Source: UBA1413 sp964567485 (GTDB taxonomy: Bacteria; Bacteroidota; Bacteroidia; Bacteroidales; Prolixibacteraceae). From it: a DNA stretch of 64,000 nucleotides. Positions 1 through 8,485 of the stretch are shown piece after piece. Both the position numbers and the translations under genes were made by a program. The notes beneath the pieces are model-generated. The model worked only from the letters and a program-made list of their open reading frames with translations, ran no database searches and was not told the origin of the DNA. The DNA lies in assembly GCA_964567485.1 (NCBI GenBank), contig CAZMMX010000012.1, positions 1 through 64,000 of the forward strand, in the 5' to 3' direction. Position 1 is the first letter of the stretch. Each line of letters opens with the position of its first letter.

Positions 1-46
1 AATTATATATTAACAACTTACAGCGTTTAAAAAAGTCCTTAACCGG

Positions 47-56
47 ACACTAGTGT
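47..56. promoter_or_regulatory. 10-bp perfect palindrome, possible operator
   Basis: ACACTAGTGT is a perfect 10-bp palindrome just beyond the 3' end of the GntR-type gene, in an AT-rich intergenic stretch. It could be an operator for a gene lying left of the window. A palindrome of this length can occur by chance, so this is only a candidate. Confidence 0.25.
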
Positions 57-91
57 TATTAAGCATTAAATTGAGGTAAAACTTTCAGTTG

Positions 92-805
92 TCACTTTGA
101 TACTTCCAAAGCGTGATCCCTGGCCTGTGTCAAATGAACTTTCATGGCTTGAAAAGCTCCTTCCCCATCTTTTTGTTCAATACTGTGAAGAATACTATGA
201 TGATTATTTAGAGCCAGTAACGGAGAATGGGGATATTCATAAGTCTGGGAAATGAATTTATACATTAATTGAAAGATTGGCTCCATGATAACCGGAAAGA
301 TCGGGTTCTTGGTTGCCATGAGTATGGAGCGATGAAATTCAATATCATACCGGATCATGTTTTTGGGATCATTAATATTATCCTCCATTTTTACAAGAAG
401 ATTACTAATTGCTGTAATATCTTCTTCAGCAGCTTCAGCGGCTGCCATACGTGCAACTTCTGGCTCAATGATTAAACGTACCATTGCAATATTCAGTAGA
501 CTGGAGTTGCCACATTTCATTTCCAGCAAATGGTATAATGAATCTGTTAAAGAAGAATACTGATTGGTAGATACATATACACCGCTGTTTTTCCTGAACT
601 CCACATCACCACGGCCGGCAAGACGGTGCAACGCTTCTCTTACAACAGTTCTGGATACACCAAAGTTATGTGCAAGTTCCATTTCCCCTAAAAGCTTGTC
701 GCCCGGAAGAAATATTTTCTGTTGGATAGCTGCAAGAATTTGCTGTTCAATTTTTTCACTCAGCGTAAGCTGCTTTTCTATTTTAGAGAAAGGGGATGTT
801 TTCAT
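92..805 (-). CDS. GntR/FadR-family transcriptional regulator (FCD domain)
   Basis: This is a 237-residue DNA-binding regulator. Residues about 14-78 form a GntR winged helix-turn-helix (PGDKLLGEMELA, then FGVSRTVVREAL), and residues about 85-235 form an all-helical FCD effector domain with the acidic and histidine residues usual for metal-assisted ligand binding (DIEFHRS; HHSILHS; KVHLTQA). Regulators of this subfamily usually respond to sugar acids or related carboxylates. I chose the ATG at MKTSPF because the in-frame upstream codons look non-coding. The target is not visible: downstream is the window edge and upstream is a decayed region. A second FCD regulator lies at 61312-62028; the two are clearly distinct paralogues. 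Confidence 0.9.
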   Translation of the reverse strand: MKTSPFSKIEKQLTLSEKIEQQILAAIQQKIFLPGDKLLGEMELAHNFGVSRTVVREALHRLAGRGDVEFRKNSGVYVSTNQYSSLTDSLYHLLEMKCGNSSLLNIAMVRLIIEPEVARMAAAEAAEEDITAISNLLVKMEDNINDPKNMIRYDIEFHRSILMATKNPIFPVIMEPIFQLMYKFISQTYEYPHSPLLALNNHHSILHSIEQKDGEGAFQAMKVHLTQARDHALEVSK

Positions 806-923
806 AGACCATATATAAAATAGCACCTAAAAACCTAGAACAAAAAGTTGTAAAATTGGCATTAATTGTTCATTTTCAGGATGTTAACACCAAATAACAA
901 ACAAAATTAATACTCCTTTCAGG

Positions 924-1150
924 ATGAAAAATAAGAATAATATCTTACAAACACAAACAAAAGTTATAAAGCACACATTTACAGGCAGTAACACCACAGG
1001 ATTCTCGGGTATGAATACCGTTTCAAAATATATGAATAAGCAGGGCATCATACATCTTTTTAGATCTTACTTCCCCACGCAGTGGCACAACACCACAAAA
1101 TTTGGGGTCAACCAAATACTGCTTGCCGGAACCATCTTCCTTCCTTCCCT
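924..1150 (+). pseudogene. transposase N-terminal fragment, IS1380-like
   Basis: The reading frame starts normally (MKNKNNILQTQTK) and its first ~70 residues (VIKHTFTGSNTTGFSGMN, FGVNQILLA) resemble the N-terminus of IS1380-type DDE transposases found in Bacteroidota. After about position 1130 it runs into unrelated sequence that is antisense to another transposase fragment. The catalytic part is absent, so this is a dead remnant. The family assignment is from pattern memory; it could be another DDE family. Confidence 0.55.
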
Positions 1151-1162
1151 CAGGTCACCGGC

Positions 1163-1181
1163 ATCCGATTTCAAATCGGAT
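1163..1181. repeat. 19-bp palindrome at the junction of two transposase fragments
   Basis: ATCCGATTT, one C, then AAATCGGAT gives perfect 9-bp arms with a 1-nt spacer. It lies where the rightward IS1380-like reading frame stops making sense and just beyond the last recognisable codons of the leftward fragment, so it may mark an insertion or recombination end. Confidence 0.6.
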
Positions 1182-1585
1182 GAGGGCCGATTTGACTCAA
1201 GTGTTGCTTTATTCGAGATAATCTTTTCATTGATTTCATTCAAGCTCTCCATCCCTAACCGCTTTCAAAACTCGACAAATAAGGAAGAGTCAAACTGAAC
1301 AAAATAAGTGAATGTGGAATAACCAAGAAAGTTCTGCATGTACAGGTTCTCTGATATCTGATCAACCGTTTCCTGGTCGTCAAGATTACGCAGATGCTTT
1401 ATCATAATTGAGCCAAGCAACAGCCTTGGTTTCAATGGGGGCAGGCCTGTCTCAGCCACACCAACACGATTAAGATGCATTCTGTAAACCTCATCCCAGG
1501 GAATCAAATCGGCAAGAACAACCCACCGGTTTGCCTTCAACAATTGCTGATCAAATGGTGTTGGAAATTTTCCAAAGTTAGCTGG
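1178..1585 (-). pseudogene. IS5/IS1182-type transposase N-terminal fragment with an in-frame stop
   Basis: Read leftwards, this encodes the N-terminal DUF772-like region of an IS5/IS1182-group transposase: FPTPFDQQLLKANRWVVLA, LIPWDEVYRMHL, GSIMIKHLRNLDDQETVDQI and NLYMQNFLGY. At 1271-1273 a TGA interrupts the conserved FVEF-KRLGMESLNEINEKI stretch in frame, a change expected from a single C-to-T mutation of CGA. The frame continues to about position 1185 and then ends at the palindrome. There is no in-frame ATG upstream (a TAG lies at 1586-1588), and the catalytic DDE region is missing. It is a truncated, mutated remnant. Confidence 0.7.
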
Positions 1586-1719
1586 CTAGGGCTGATGTAA
1601 ACCGGGACAGGTGCACTCATTTTTCTGGTAGTATTCATCAATTTTTGCACTTCATCTGCCAAAAATTATCGATTAAATATTAATTGTCAAATAGAAAAGT
1701 CTTTTTCAGCAGACTCTGA

Positions 1720-1850
1720 TTATTCATTATTGTCATTAAATTCCTTTATCGCATCAAACATGGCTACAACATTTTCAGGGGGTACATCGGGCAGCATTCA
1801 GGATCCAGCGGGAATGACCATATCAGGAAGATCAAAGAGAGAAACCGCTT
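1720..1850 (-). pseudogene. C-terminal remnant of a URO-D-like protein
   Basis: On the minus strand the last codons read MLPDVPPENVVAMFDAIKEF followed by a few polar residues and TAA. The PPENVxAMFDAxKEF pattern is the usual C-terminus of uroporphyrinogen-decarboxylase-like (URO-D/MtaA) proteins. Just upstream, in the same frame, is a TGA, and no further similarity can be followed, so only the tail survives. Its position beside two broken transposases suggests the gene was destroyed by insertion and deletion. The family assignment rests on about 25 residues. Confidence 0.45.
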
Positions 1851-1884
1851 GCCATGCCATTGTCTGTGCATTTATCCTAAAAAC

Positions 1885-1919
1885 AAAACCGCTGTATGAA
1901 ATACACATACAACGGTTTT
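1885..1919 (-). terminator. intrinsic terminator of dnaK
   Basis: AAAACCGCTGTATG and CATACAACGGTTTT form a 14-bp stem with one wobble pair and a 7-nt loop. Read in the dnaK direction, the stem ends in UUUU and is followed by GUUUUUAGG. It lies 31 bp past the dnaK stop codon. Confidence 0.85.
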
Positions 1920-1950
1920 ACTATATTGGATTTTTGCTTGTCCCGGGCGA

Positions 1951-3879
1951 TTATTTCACCTCTTCAAAGTCTACGTCGGTCACTTCACCGTCCTGTTTGT
2001 TCTGGCCGTTGCCCTGATCCTGCTGGGGTTGCCCGCCGGCATATCCCCCCTGGGGACCACCGTTACCTCCCTGGGCACCAGCGGCGTTGTACATCTCCTG
2101 CGATGCGGCCTGGAAGACATTGTTCAGCTCGGCCATGGCGGCATCAATAGCGCCCAGGTCCTGGTTTTTGTGGGCTTCCTTGAGTTTAGCCAGCGCCGCC
2201 TCAATGGGCTGCTTCTTATCGGCAGGAATCTTATCACCGAACTCCTTCAGCTGCTTCTCGGTCTGGAAAATCAGACTGTCGGCCTGGTTGATCTTCTCCA
2301 CCTTTTCCTTGGCCTGACGGTCCGATTCGGCATTTGCGGCAGCCTCTTCCTTCATCCTGCGGATCTCGGCATCCGAAAGTCCCGAGGAAGCTTCTATCCT
2401 GATCGACTGTGTCTTTCCGGTAGCCTTGTCACGGGCGGTGACATGCAGGATTCCGTTGGCGTCAATATCAAAGGTTACTTCAATCTGGGGAATGCCCCGG
2501 GGCGCCGGCGGTATGCCGTCGAGGTGGAACCTGCCGATGGTTTTATTGCCCGCAGCCATGGGCCTCTCCCCCTGCAGCACGTGGATCTCCACCGAAGGCT
2601 GGCTGTCGGAAGCCGTGGTGAAAGTCTCGGTTTTCTTGGTGGGAATGGTGGTATTGGATTCGATCAGGCGGGTCATCACCCCTCCCATGGTCTCAATACC
2701 CAGCGATAACGGGGTGACATCAAGGAGAAGGACATCCTTCACCTCGCCGGTCAGCACCCCTCCCTGAATGGCAGCCCCCACGGCCACCACCTCATCGGGG
2801 TTTACCCCCTTGGAAGGCTTTTTGCCAAAGAACTCTTCCACTTTCTGCTGAACGGCAGGAATACGGGTCGAACCACCCACCAGAATCACCTCATCGATGT
2901 CGGACGTCGTTAACCCGGCATTTTTCATGGCCTTACGACAAGGCTCTATGGTGGCATTGATCAGCTGGTCAGTCAGCTGTTCGAATTTTGCCCGTGTCAG
3001 CGTCTTCACCAGGTGCTTGGGAATACCGTTTACCGGCATGATATAGGGAAGATTGATCTCTGACTGCGTGGTGCTCGACAGTTCGATCTTTGCCTTTTCG
3101 GCAGCTTCCTTCAGCCGCTGAAGAGCCATGGGATCCTTGCGCAGGTCAACACCCTCCTCACTCTGGAATTCGGCGGCCAGCCAGTCAATGATCGTCTGGT
3201 CAAAATCATCACCCCCCAAATGGGTATCCCCATCGGTCGATTTCACCTCAAAGACACCGTCACCCAACTCCAGAATCGAGATATCAAAAGTCCCCCCGCC
3301 CAGGTCGAAGACGGCGATCTTCATATCCTTATGCATCTTGTCAAGGCCGTAAGCCAGGGAAGCGGCCGTTGGCTCGTTGATGATCCTGCGTACATTCAGT
3401 CCGGCAATTTCACCGGCTTCCTTGGTGGCCTGACGCTGCGAATCGTTGAAATAGGCAGGAACCGTGATCACGGCTTCCGTCACCTCCTGACCCAGATAAT
3501 CCTCAGCCGTCTTTTTCATCTTCTGAAGTATCATGGCCGAAATCTCCTGGGGAGAATATTTACGGTCGTCGATCTGTACACGCGGAGTATTATTGTCCCC
3601 CTTGACCACATTATAGGTCACCCGCTGAACCTCCTTCTGGACACGGTCAAAGCTCTCGCCCATCAACCGCTTGATGGAGTATACCGTCTTCCTGGGGTTG
3701 GTAATCGCCTGCCGCTTGGCAGGATCACCGATCTTCCTTTCACCATTCTCCACAAACGCCACAATAGAGGGAGTGGTCCTTTTCCCTTCACTGTTGGGGA
3801 TAACCACAGGCTCGTTGCCCTCCATCACGGATACGCATGAATTGGTGGTCCCTAAATCAATACCAATTATTTTTCCCAT
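1951..3879 (-). CDS. dnaK: molecular chaperone DnaK (Hsp70)
   Basis: This is a full-length 642-residue Hsp70, the cytosolic ATP-dependent folding chaperone. The N-terminal ATPase domain shows the phosphate loop GIDLGTTNSCVSV (residues 6-18), the second phosphate motif DLGGGTFDIS near residue 195 and the adenosine motif VGGSTRIPAV. The substrate-binding domain begins around residue 390 (DVTPLSLGIETMGG). The C-terminus is a Gly/Gln-rich linker ending in DVDFEEVK. No grpE or dnaJ is adjacent; the gene stands alone with its own terminator. It is divergent from the pseudouridine synthase, and the ~230-bp space between them holds an inverted repeat that may be a heat-shock control site. Confidence 0.98.
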   Translation of the reverse strand: MGKIIGIDLGTTNSCVSVMEGNEPVVIPNSEGKRTTPSIVAFVENGERKIGDPAKRQAITNPRKTVYSIKRLMGESFDRVQKEVQRVTYNVVKGDNNTPRVQIDDRKYSPQEISAMILQKMKKTAEDYLGQEVTEAVITVPAYFNDSQRQATKEAGEIAGLNVRRIINEPTAASLAYGLDKMHKDMKIAVFDLGGGTFDISILELGDGVFEVKSTDGDTHLGGDDFDQTIIDWLAAEFQSEEGVDLRKDPMALQRLKEAAEKAKIELSSTTQSEINLPYIMPVNGIPKHLVKTLTRAKFEQLTDQLINATIEPCRKAMKNAGLTTSDIDEVILVGGSTRIPAVQQKVEEFFGKKPSKGVNPDEVVAVGAAIQGGVLTGEVKDVLLLDVTPLSLGIETMGGVMTRLIESNTTIPTKKTETFTTASDSQPSVEIHVLQGERPMAAGNKTIGRFHLDGIPPAPRGIPQIEVTFDIDANGILHVTARDKATGKTQSIRIEASSGLSDAEIRRMKEEAAANAESDRQAKEKVEKINQADSLIFQTEKQLKEFGDKIPADKKQPIEAALAKLKEAHKNQDLGAIDAAMAELNNVFQAASQEMYNAAGAQGGNGGPQGGYAGGQPQQDQGNGQNKQDGEVTDVDFEEVK

Positions 3880-4015
3880 TCTATTCTATATTTAAGTTTT
3901 TTATTTCTTGAAAACATCCTCACTTCTTCAATCATTATGCCATTTTCGAAATTGGGAAGTTGCTGGCAATTATGGCACAACCACCCCCCTGTCAACCGCA
4001 GGCATGTCACGAGTT

Positions 4016-4030
4016 CTGCCAAAACGACAG
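4016..4030. promoter_or_regulatory. inverted repeat upstream of dnaK, possible heat-shock operator
   Basis: CTGCC-AAAAC-GACAG on the plus strand is a dyad with one mismatch (CTGTC-N5-GGCAG on the dnaK strand), about 135 bp upstream of the dnaK start. No CIRCE element was seen. The role is inferred from position only. Confidence 0.3.
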
Positions 4031-4093
4031 ACCCACGGAGAGCGAAAAGCCTGAATTTTTCGTACCTTGCAGTGCCTGTTAGGCGGGAAATCT

Positions 4094-4101
4094 TACTTTT
4101 G
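4094..4101 (+). promoter_or_regulatory. Bacteroidota -7 promoter element TACTTTTG
   Basis: TACTTTTG matches TAnnTTTG exactly and lies only 6 nt before the chosen ATG of the pseudouridine synthase. If it is used, the message would have almost no leader. No clear -33 TTTG was found at the expected distance. Confidence 0.5.
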
Positions 4102-4107
4102 CCAGAG

Positions 4108-4803
4108 ATGAAAGTCATTTTTGAAGATAACCACATTATCGCCGTTAACAAGGAGTGCGGGGAGATTGTCATGGTCGACCAAACGGGAGACACGCCGCTG
4201 GTCGATGCCGTCAAGGCTTACCTGAAGGAGAAATATAACAAACCCGGAGAGGTATTCCTGGGACTTCCGCATCGTATTGACCGTCCTACCAGCGGGATTG
4301 TCCTGATGGCGCGGACCAGCAAGACCCTGGCGCGCTTCAACAAGATGTTCCAGAGCAGGGAGGAGATCAGGAAGATTTACTGGGCGGTGGTCGACCATCT
4401 CCCCGAACCCCGCCAGGGCACCCTGGAGCACTGGATCTCACGCAGTACCGAAAAAAACAAGTCGTACGCCCACACCTTCAGGGCGTTCGATTCCAAGCAT
4501 GCTCTTTTGAACTACCGCACCGTGGCCAGTTCTGACAACTACCACCTCCTGGAAATTGAACTGCTCACCGGCCGCCACCACCAAATCAGGGCCCAGCTGG
4601 CCAAAATAGGGGTGCACATCAAGGGAGACCTGAAATATGGATTTCCGCGTTCCAATTCCGACGGGGGGATTCACCTCCACGCCCGCAGGGTGGAGTTTCT
4701 GCACCCGGTGCGGCGGGAACCCGTGGTCATCACGGCCGCCCCTCCCGATGATCCGTTGTGGAATGCCTTTCTGAGCCTTATCCCTGAAGGGATGCCGGCT
4801 TGA
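4108..4803 (+). CDS. RluA-family pseudouridine synthase
   Basis: This 231-residue enzyme converts uridine to pseudouridine in RNA. The catalytic block LPHRIDRPTSGIVLMART holds the conserved Asp of the RluA/RluC group, and LTGRHHQIRAQLA and the C-terminal LHARRVEFLHP are the other family motifs. No S4 domain is visible, so it resembles the short RluA type; whether its target is rRNA or tRNA cannot be told. I chose the ATG at MKVIFEDNHI because the enzyme fold begins there and the 57 in-frame codons upstream look non-coding. The 3' end overlaps the convergent cdd gene by 26 bp. Confidence 0.9.
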   Translation: MKVIFEDNHIIAVNKECGEIVMVDQTGDTPLVDAVKAYLKEKYNKPGEVFLGLPHRIDRPTSGIVLMARTSKTLARFNKMFQSREEIRKIYWAVVDHLPEPRQGTLEHWISRSTEKNKSYAHTFRAFDSKHALLNYRTVASSDNYHLLEIELLTGRHHQIRAQLAKIGVHIKGDLKYGFPRSNSDGGIHLHARRVEFLHPVRREPVVITAAPPDDPLWNAFLSLIPEGMPA

Positions 4804-5263
4804 AGCTGAAGGGAAGCAGGTCGTCGGTACCCCCGAACAGGAGAATCCGGCTTTTGCCGTCGAGGATAATTTTTATGGGTTGCCCTGAGCGGGCTTCCAT
4901 CTCCAGAAGCACCTGACGGCAACTGCCGCAGGGTTTCACCGGTTCATTGACGCGGCCCCGGGCATTGGCAGCAGAAATCGCTATCGCCGTCACCGGGGTG
5001 TCGGGATAGTTGGCACTGGCATAAAACAGGGCCGTGCGCTCGGCACACAACCCCGAAGGATAGGCCGCATTTTCCTGGTTATTCCCGGTGATCACCGTGC
5101 CATCGGCCAGCAAAAGGGCAGCCCCCACCCGGAATCCTGAGTAGGGAGAATAGGCATGATCAGAACTCGCCCGGGCGGCCTCTACCAACCGCACATACTC
5201 CCTGGGCAACTCTTCCGTCCCTGTATATTCCCAATATTCAATCCTCAGCTCTCTCCCGATCAT
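4778..5263 (-). CDS. cdd: cytidine deaminase
   Basis: This 161-residue zinc enzyme of pyrimidine salvage deaminates cytidine and deoxycytidine to uridine forms. The zinc and catalytic signature is complete: the CAE motif in GLCAERTALFY and the PCGSCRQ pair. YSPYSGFRVGAALL and NQENAAYPSGLCAER are typical of homotetrameric Cdd. Its 3' end overlaps the convergent pseudouridine synthase gene by 26 bp. It is divergent from the glucosaminidase gene, with a 78-bp intergenic region that contains an imperfect inverted repeat. Confidence 0.95.
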   Translation of the reverse strand: MIGRELRIEYWEYTGTEELPREYVRLVEAARASSDHAYSPYSGFRVGAALLLADGTVITGNNQENAAYPSGLCAERTALFYASANYPDTPVTAIAISAANARGRVNEPVKPCGSCRQVLLEMEARSGQPIKIILDGKSRILLFGGTDDLLPFSFKPASLQG

Positions 5264-5291
5264 GGTCCGATTTTTTCCTAAAAGTACAATA

Positions 5292-5322
5292 TTTCGGGTA
5301 AGAAAATTATATTTACCTGAAA
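5292..5322. promoter_or_regulatory. inverted repeat in the cdd/glucosaminidase intergenic region
   Basis: TTTCGGGTAA (5292-5301) and TTACCTGAAA (5313-5322) are 10-bp arms with one mismatch, separated by 11 AT-rich bases. The arm centres are 21 bp apart, which suits a dimer contacting one face of DNA between two divergent genes. It is a candidate operator only. Confidence 0.35.
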
Positions 5323-5341
5323 TTTTGACAATTGTAGCGGT

Positions 5342-6283
5342 ATGACATTGCGAAAACTGACCATAGCTCTTCTTCTTCTGACCATCCCCTTCCTCTCCTA
5401 TTCACAGCGTCTTACACGTGCCGAATACATCCGAAAATACCAGTTGCTGGCCATCAGTGAGATGAACCGCAGCGGCATTCCCGCCAGCGTTAAGATGGCG
5501 CAGGCGTGTCTGGAATCGGCCGACGGCAACAGCGAAATGGCCCGCAAGGCCAACAACCATTTCGGCATCAAGTGCAAGTCGAACTGGACAGGCGCCCGGT
5601 CGTACCACGACGACGACGAAAAAAACGAATGCTTCCGGAAGTATAAAAGAGTGGAAGACTCCTTTATTGACCACACCAATTTCCTGATGGGCAATCCCCG
5701 CTACGCCTCCCTTTTCGGTCTCGAAACCACCGACTTCGCCGGTTGGGCCCGGGGACTCAAAAAGGCCGGCTATGCCACTGATCCCCGGTATGCCGAGAAG
5801 GTGATTGAAATCATCGAACTTAACCAGCTCTGGAAACTCGACCACAAAATGACCCGCGACGAAATGACCCAGGTCGAAAAGATGAGAATGGGGGAAAACT
5901 TCAATAAGGAGCTATTCATCAATCCCTATAGTACCCGGGAGATCACCCTCCACAACGGACTTCGCTCAGCCATTACCCGCGAAGGCGACAATTTTGAACT
6001 GTTGGCACAGGAATTCGGCCTCAAAGAGTGGGAAATCAGGAAATTTAACGACTATCCTGAAGGGTATGAGCCCCTGGCCGGTGAAATCCTATACCTGCAG
6101 AACAAAAAACCACGGGCACAGGGAATGTATGAAATTCACCGGGTGGCCGAAGGCGAGTCGATGCATTACATCTCCCAGTATTATGGTATCAGGCTGAAAG
6201 CCCTCTACCGCATCAACAAGCTCAAATACGGGGAAGTCATCCCTGTGGGCACCCTGCTGAACCTCCAGAAGAAGAAAAAATAG
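5342..6283 (+). CDS. secreted glucosaminidase with two LysM repeats
   Basis: This 313-residue exported peptidoglycan hydrolase has a signal peptide at residues 1-22 (LTIALLLLTIPFLSYSQ). Residues about 25-165 form a GH73/FlgJ-like N-acetylglucosaminidase domain, with the likely catalytic Glu in QACLESADGNSEMA and the motifs NNHFGIKCK, RYASLFGL and YATDPRYAEKVIEII. Two LysM-type peptidoglycan-binding repeats follow at about 205-250 and 262-310. It probably cleaves the glycan strand in the periplasm during growth or daughter-cell separation. It stands alone, divergent from cdd. Confidence 0.9.
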   Translation: MTLRKLTIALLLLTIPFLSYSQRLTRAEYIRKYQLLAISEMNRSGIPASVKMAQACLESADGNSEMARKANNHFGIKCKSNWTGARSYHDDDEKNECFRKYKRVEDSFIDHTNFLMGNPRYASLFGLETTDFAGWARGLKKAGYATDPRYAEKVIEIIELNQLWKLDHKMTRDEMTQVEKMRMGENFNKELFINPYSTREITLHNGLRSAITREGDNFELLAQEFGLKEWEIRKFNDYPEGYEPLAGEILYLQNKKPRAQGMYEIHRVAEGESMHYISQYYGIRLKALYRINKLKYGEVIPVGTLLNLQKKKK

Positions 6284-6437
6284 CCACCGGGCAGGCACCA
6301 GCGGGGCTGTTATGTTCTGGCCCAGCCAAAAAATGACCAGGAAGAACCCTTCAGATGGGGTCTACCAGGCTCACAGCGGCCTGCGAAGGGCTGAGCTGCC
6401 TTGAGCGTTGGAGACCCTGAACCCGTGAAACCGGCGG

Positions 6438-7415
6438 TTACCCGGCCCGGTAGTTTTCGGGAGCGGCAAATCCGCGCAGGAACTCCTGTACCTTCAATCT
6501 TTTCTTGCCGGCGAGCTGGAGGTCGGTGACTTCCAGCCACCGGTCGCCACAGGCGATGGACAGCCGGCTCTTCCCGTCGGAACAGAGGGTCCCGGGAAGG
6601 GTCCCCTCAGGAAGCACTCCTCCGGTGTCGGCCATGAAAAGCTTCAATTCAGTTTCACCTCCCTGGTGCAGGTTCTTCAGGGTCGTCCAGGCTGCAGGCC
6701 ATGGCGACAATCCCCTGACCAGGTTGCGCACCCTTTCAGCAGGGTGGTTCCAAACAATGTGCATATGTTCCCTGAAAATTTTAGGGGCCGCTTTGAGTTC
6801 CCCGGCATGGGCCATGAGTTCTTCCTGCGCCACAGGGGTATAATGCCCCGACGCCAGGGCATCGACGGTCTTCACCACCAGCCGGGCCCCTTTCACCATC
6901 AGGCGGTCGTGGAGGTCTCCAACGGTATCTCCCGGGGCAACAGCCTCCTTTTCCCGGTACAGGATCTTTCCGGTATCAATCTCATGGGAGAGAAGGAAGG
7001 TGGTGACCCCGGTTTCTGTTTCCCCGTTAATGATGGCCCAGTTCAGGGGAGCGGCTCCCCGGTATTGGGGAAGCAAGGAAGCGTGCAGATTAAAGGTGCC
7101 CCGGGGGGGCATGGCCCATACGACCTCAGGAAGCATGCGGAAGGCCACCACCACCTGAAGGTCGGCTTCCAGGGCCGCCAGCTGCTGCAGGAACAAGGGA
7201 TCCTTCAGTTTTTCAGGCTGAAGAAGGGGAAGAGCACAGGAAAGGGCATATTGCTTCACCGCCGTTTCCGTCATCCGCAGGCCCCTCCCTGCCGGCTTGT
7301 CGGGAGCCGTGATCACCCCCACCACATGGTAACCACCTTCGACAAGGGCCCTGAGGCTCTCCACGGCAAAGCCTGGGGTTCCCATAAAAACAATGCGGAG
7401 TTGCTTAGGATCCAT
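6438..7415 (-). CDS. fmt: methionyl-tRNA formyltransferase
   Basis: This 325-residue enzyme formylates initiator Met-tRNA using 10-formyl-tetrahydrofolate. The catalytic domain opens with RIVFMGTPGFAVESL and carries FNLHASLLPQYRGAAPLNWA, which includes the active-site Asn-His of the family, and the Asp-containing block HEIDTGKIL. The C-terminal OB-like tRNA-binding domain occupies about residues 210-315. The length is normal. No def or rsm partner is adjacent; it is convergent with the glucosaminidase gene across 154 bp in which I see no gene. Confidence 0.96.
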   Translation of the reverse strand: MDPKQLRIVFMGTPGFAVESLRALVEGGYHVVGVITAPDKPAGRGLRMTETAVKQYALSCALPLLQPEKLKDPLFLQQLAALEADLQVVVAFRMLPEVVWAMPPRGTFNLHASLLPQYRGAAPLNWAIINGETETGVTTFLLSHEIDTGKILYREKEAVAPGDTVGDLHDRLMVKGARLVVKTVDALASGHYTPVAQEELMAHAGELKAAPKIFREHMHIVWNHPAERVRNLVRGLSPWPAAWTTLKNLHQGGETELKLFMADTGGVLPEGTLPGTLCSDGKSRLSIACGDRWLEVTDLQLAGKKRLKVQEFLRGFAAPENYRAG

Positions 7416-7728
7416 GATAACGAAATAGTTACTGACTTCTTATGAATGAGTATCAGGTGCGAAAATAACGAAAAAAGGCGAAGGTTTGACCGACAGGCAA
7501 ATAACTTAAGAACACCACATCCCCGATAAACCTTACTGAATAAAAAATATCGAACGACGATCTTCCGCAGCAGATTTATGGAACTTTATGTACATTTACC
7601 AAATTATTGCCGAAATGGAGTCTGCCACCTTCAGCCTCAAAATCAATGTGCAACACAAACAATAACCTGATCATCCCACGAAAGGAAAGAAATTACCAAC
7701 ATCTCCCTTAATGCCATCTTCCTGATGT
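7416..7728. other. intergenic region between fmt and the envelope operon
   Basis: No gene or RNA was recognised in these 313 bp. The only promoter-like sequence for the rightward operon is TACATTTA at 7591-7598, one mismatch from TAnnTTTG, which would give a leader of about 125 nt. Confidence 0.4.
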
Positions 7729-8484
7729 ATGAAAAACCCAGTACAGTTTAACGCGTTGCCATACCAGGGCCTGCTTTTGCTTTTCCTTTTTGCCCTTTCC
7801 GCAAATGGACAGCATCAAAAAGTCCATCCCGAAGAGGCACAGAAAAAAATCCTTGAGATGGCTGAAGCGGCATATTCTGCTGATGATGAACTGGTCAACG
7901 GCACCATCTATGCGATTCCCAATCCGGCGATAAACGGAGATCCTTACCTGAACGGTGCCGAATGGCAGCAGGGAGATCTTTACATACACGGAAAAACCTT
8001 CCCTGGTCAACGGGTCAAATATGACCTGGTCATCGATGAGATGATCCTTTCCATCCCGGGCAAAGAAGTGTCGCGAATGATCATGAAAATCAACAAATCG
8101 CAGGTTGATTCGTTCAGGCTGGGCACTTCCCTGTTCATCAATGCGCGGCACTATTTTCCAGAGGGGAACAATTCCGGTTTTTACGAACTGGTGGTTAACG
8201 GCGATGTCAGGATTTTGCGGAAATACCGGAAAATTTTCATCGATTCCTATACCCACACCACTCCATTAGGTAAATTCTCCGGGGTAAGAAGCGATATTTT
8301 CCTATTGAAAGGAGAAAAACTGGAAAACATCAACAGAAGGTCAGCACTCCTCGACTCTTTTACCCGGGAACAACAAAAGAATATACGACAATTTATGAAA
8401 AAACACCACCTGAGGTACCGGAAGGCTACCTCCCGCCAGATGGCTGAGCTTATGGCACACTGTGCAAAAAATAGATTTTTCTGA
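7729..8484 (+). CDS. secreted protein of unknown function, first gene of an envelope operon
   Basis: This is a 251-residue protein that I do not recognise. It has a signal peptide (LLLLFLFALSANGQ, cleavage near residue 27), then a mixed region with NGTIYAIPNPAINGDPYLNG, FPGQRVKYDLVIDEMIL and a basic C-terminus. No catalytic motif is apparent. The stop codon is followed after one base by the ATG of the TonB-dependent receptor gene, so the two are almost certainly co-transcribed and probably translationally coupled. That suggests a periplasmic or outer-membrane accessory role for the receptor, but this is inference from position. Confidence 0.8.
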   Translation: MKNPVQFNALPYQGLLLLFLFALSANGQHQKVHPEEAQKKILEMAEAAYSADDELVNGTIYAIPNPAINGDPYLNGAEWQQGDLYIHGKTFPGQRVKYDLVIDEMILSIPGKEVSRMIMKINKSQVDSFRLGTSLFINARHYFPEGNNSGFYELVVNGDVRILRKYRKIFIDSYTHTTPLGKFSGVRSDIFLLKGEKLENINRRSALLDSFTREQQKNIRQFMKKHHLRYRKATSRQMAELMAHCAKNRFF

Positions 8485-8485
8485 A

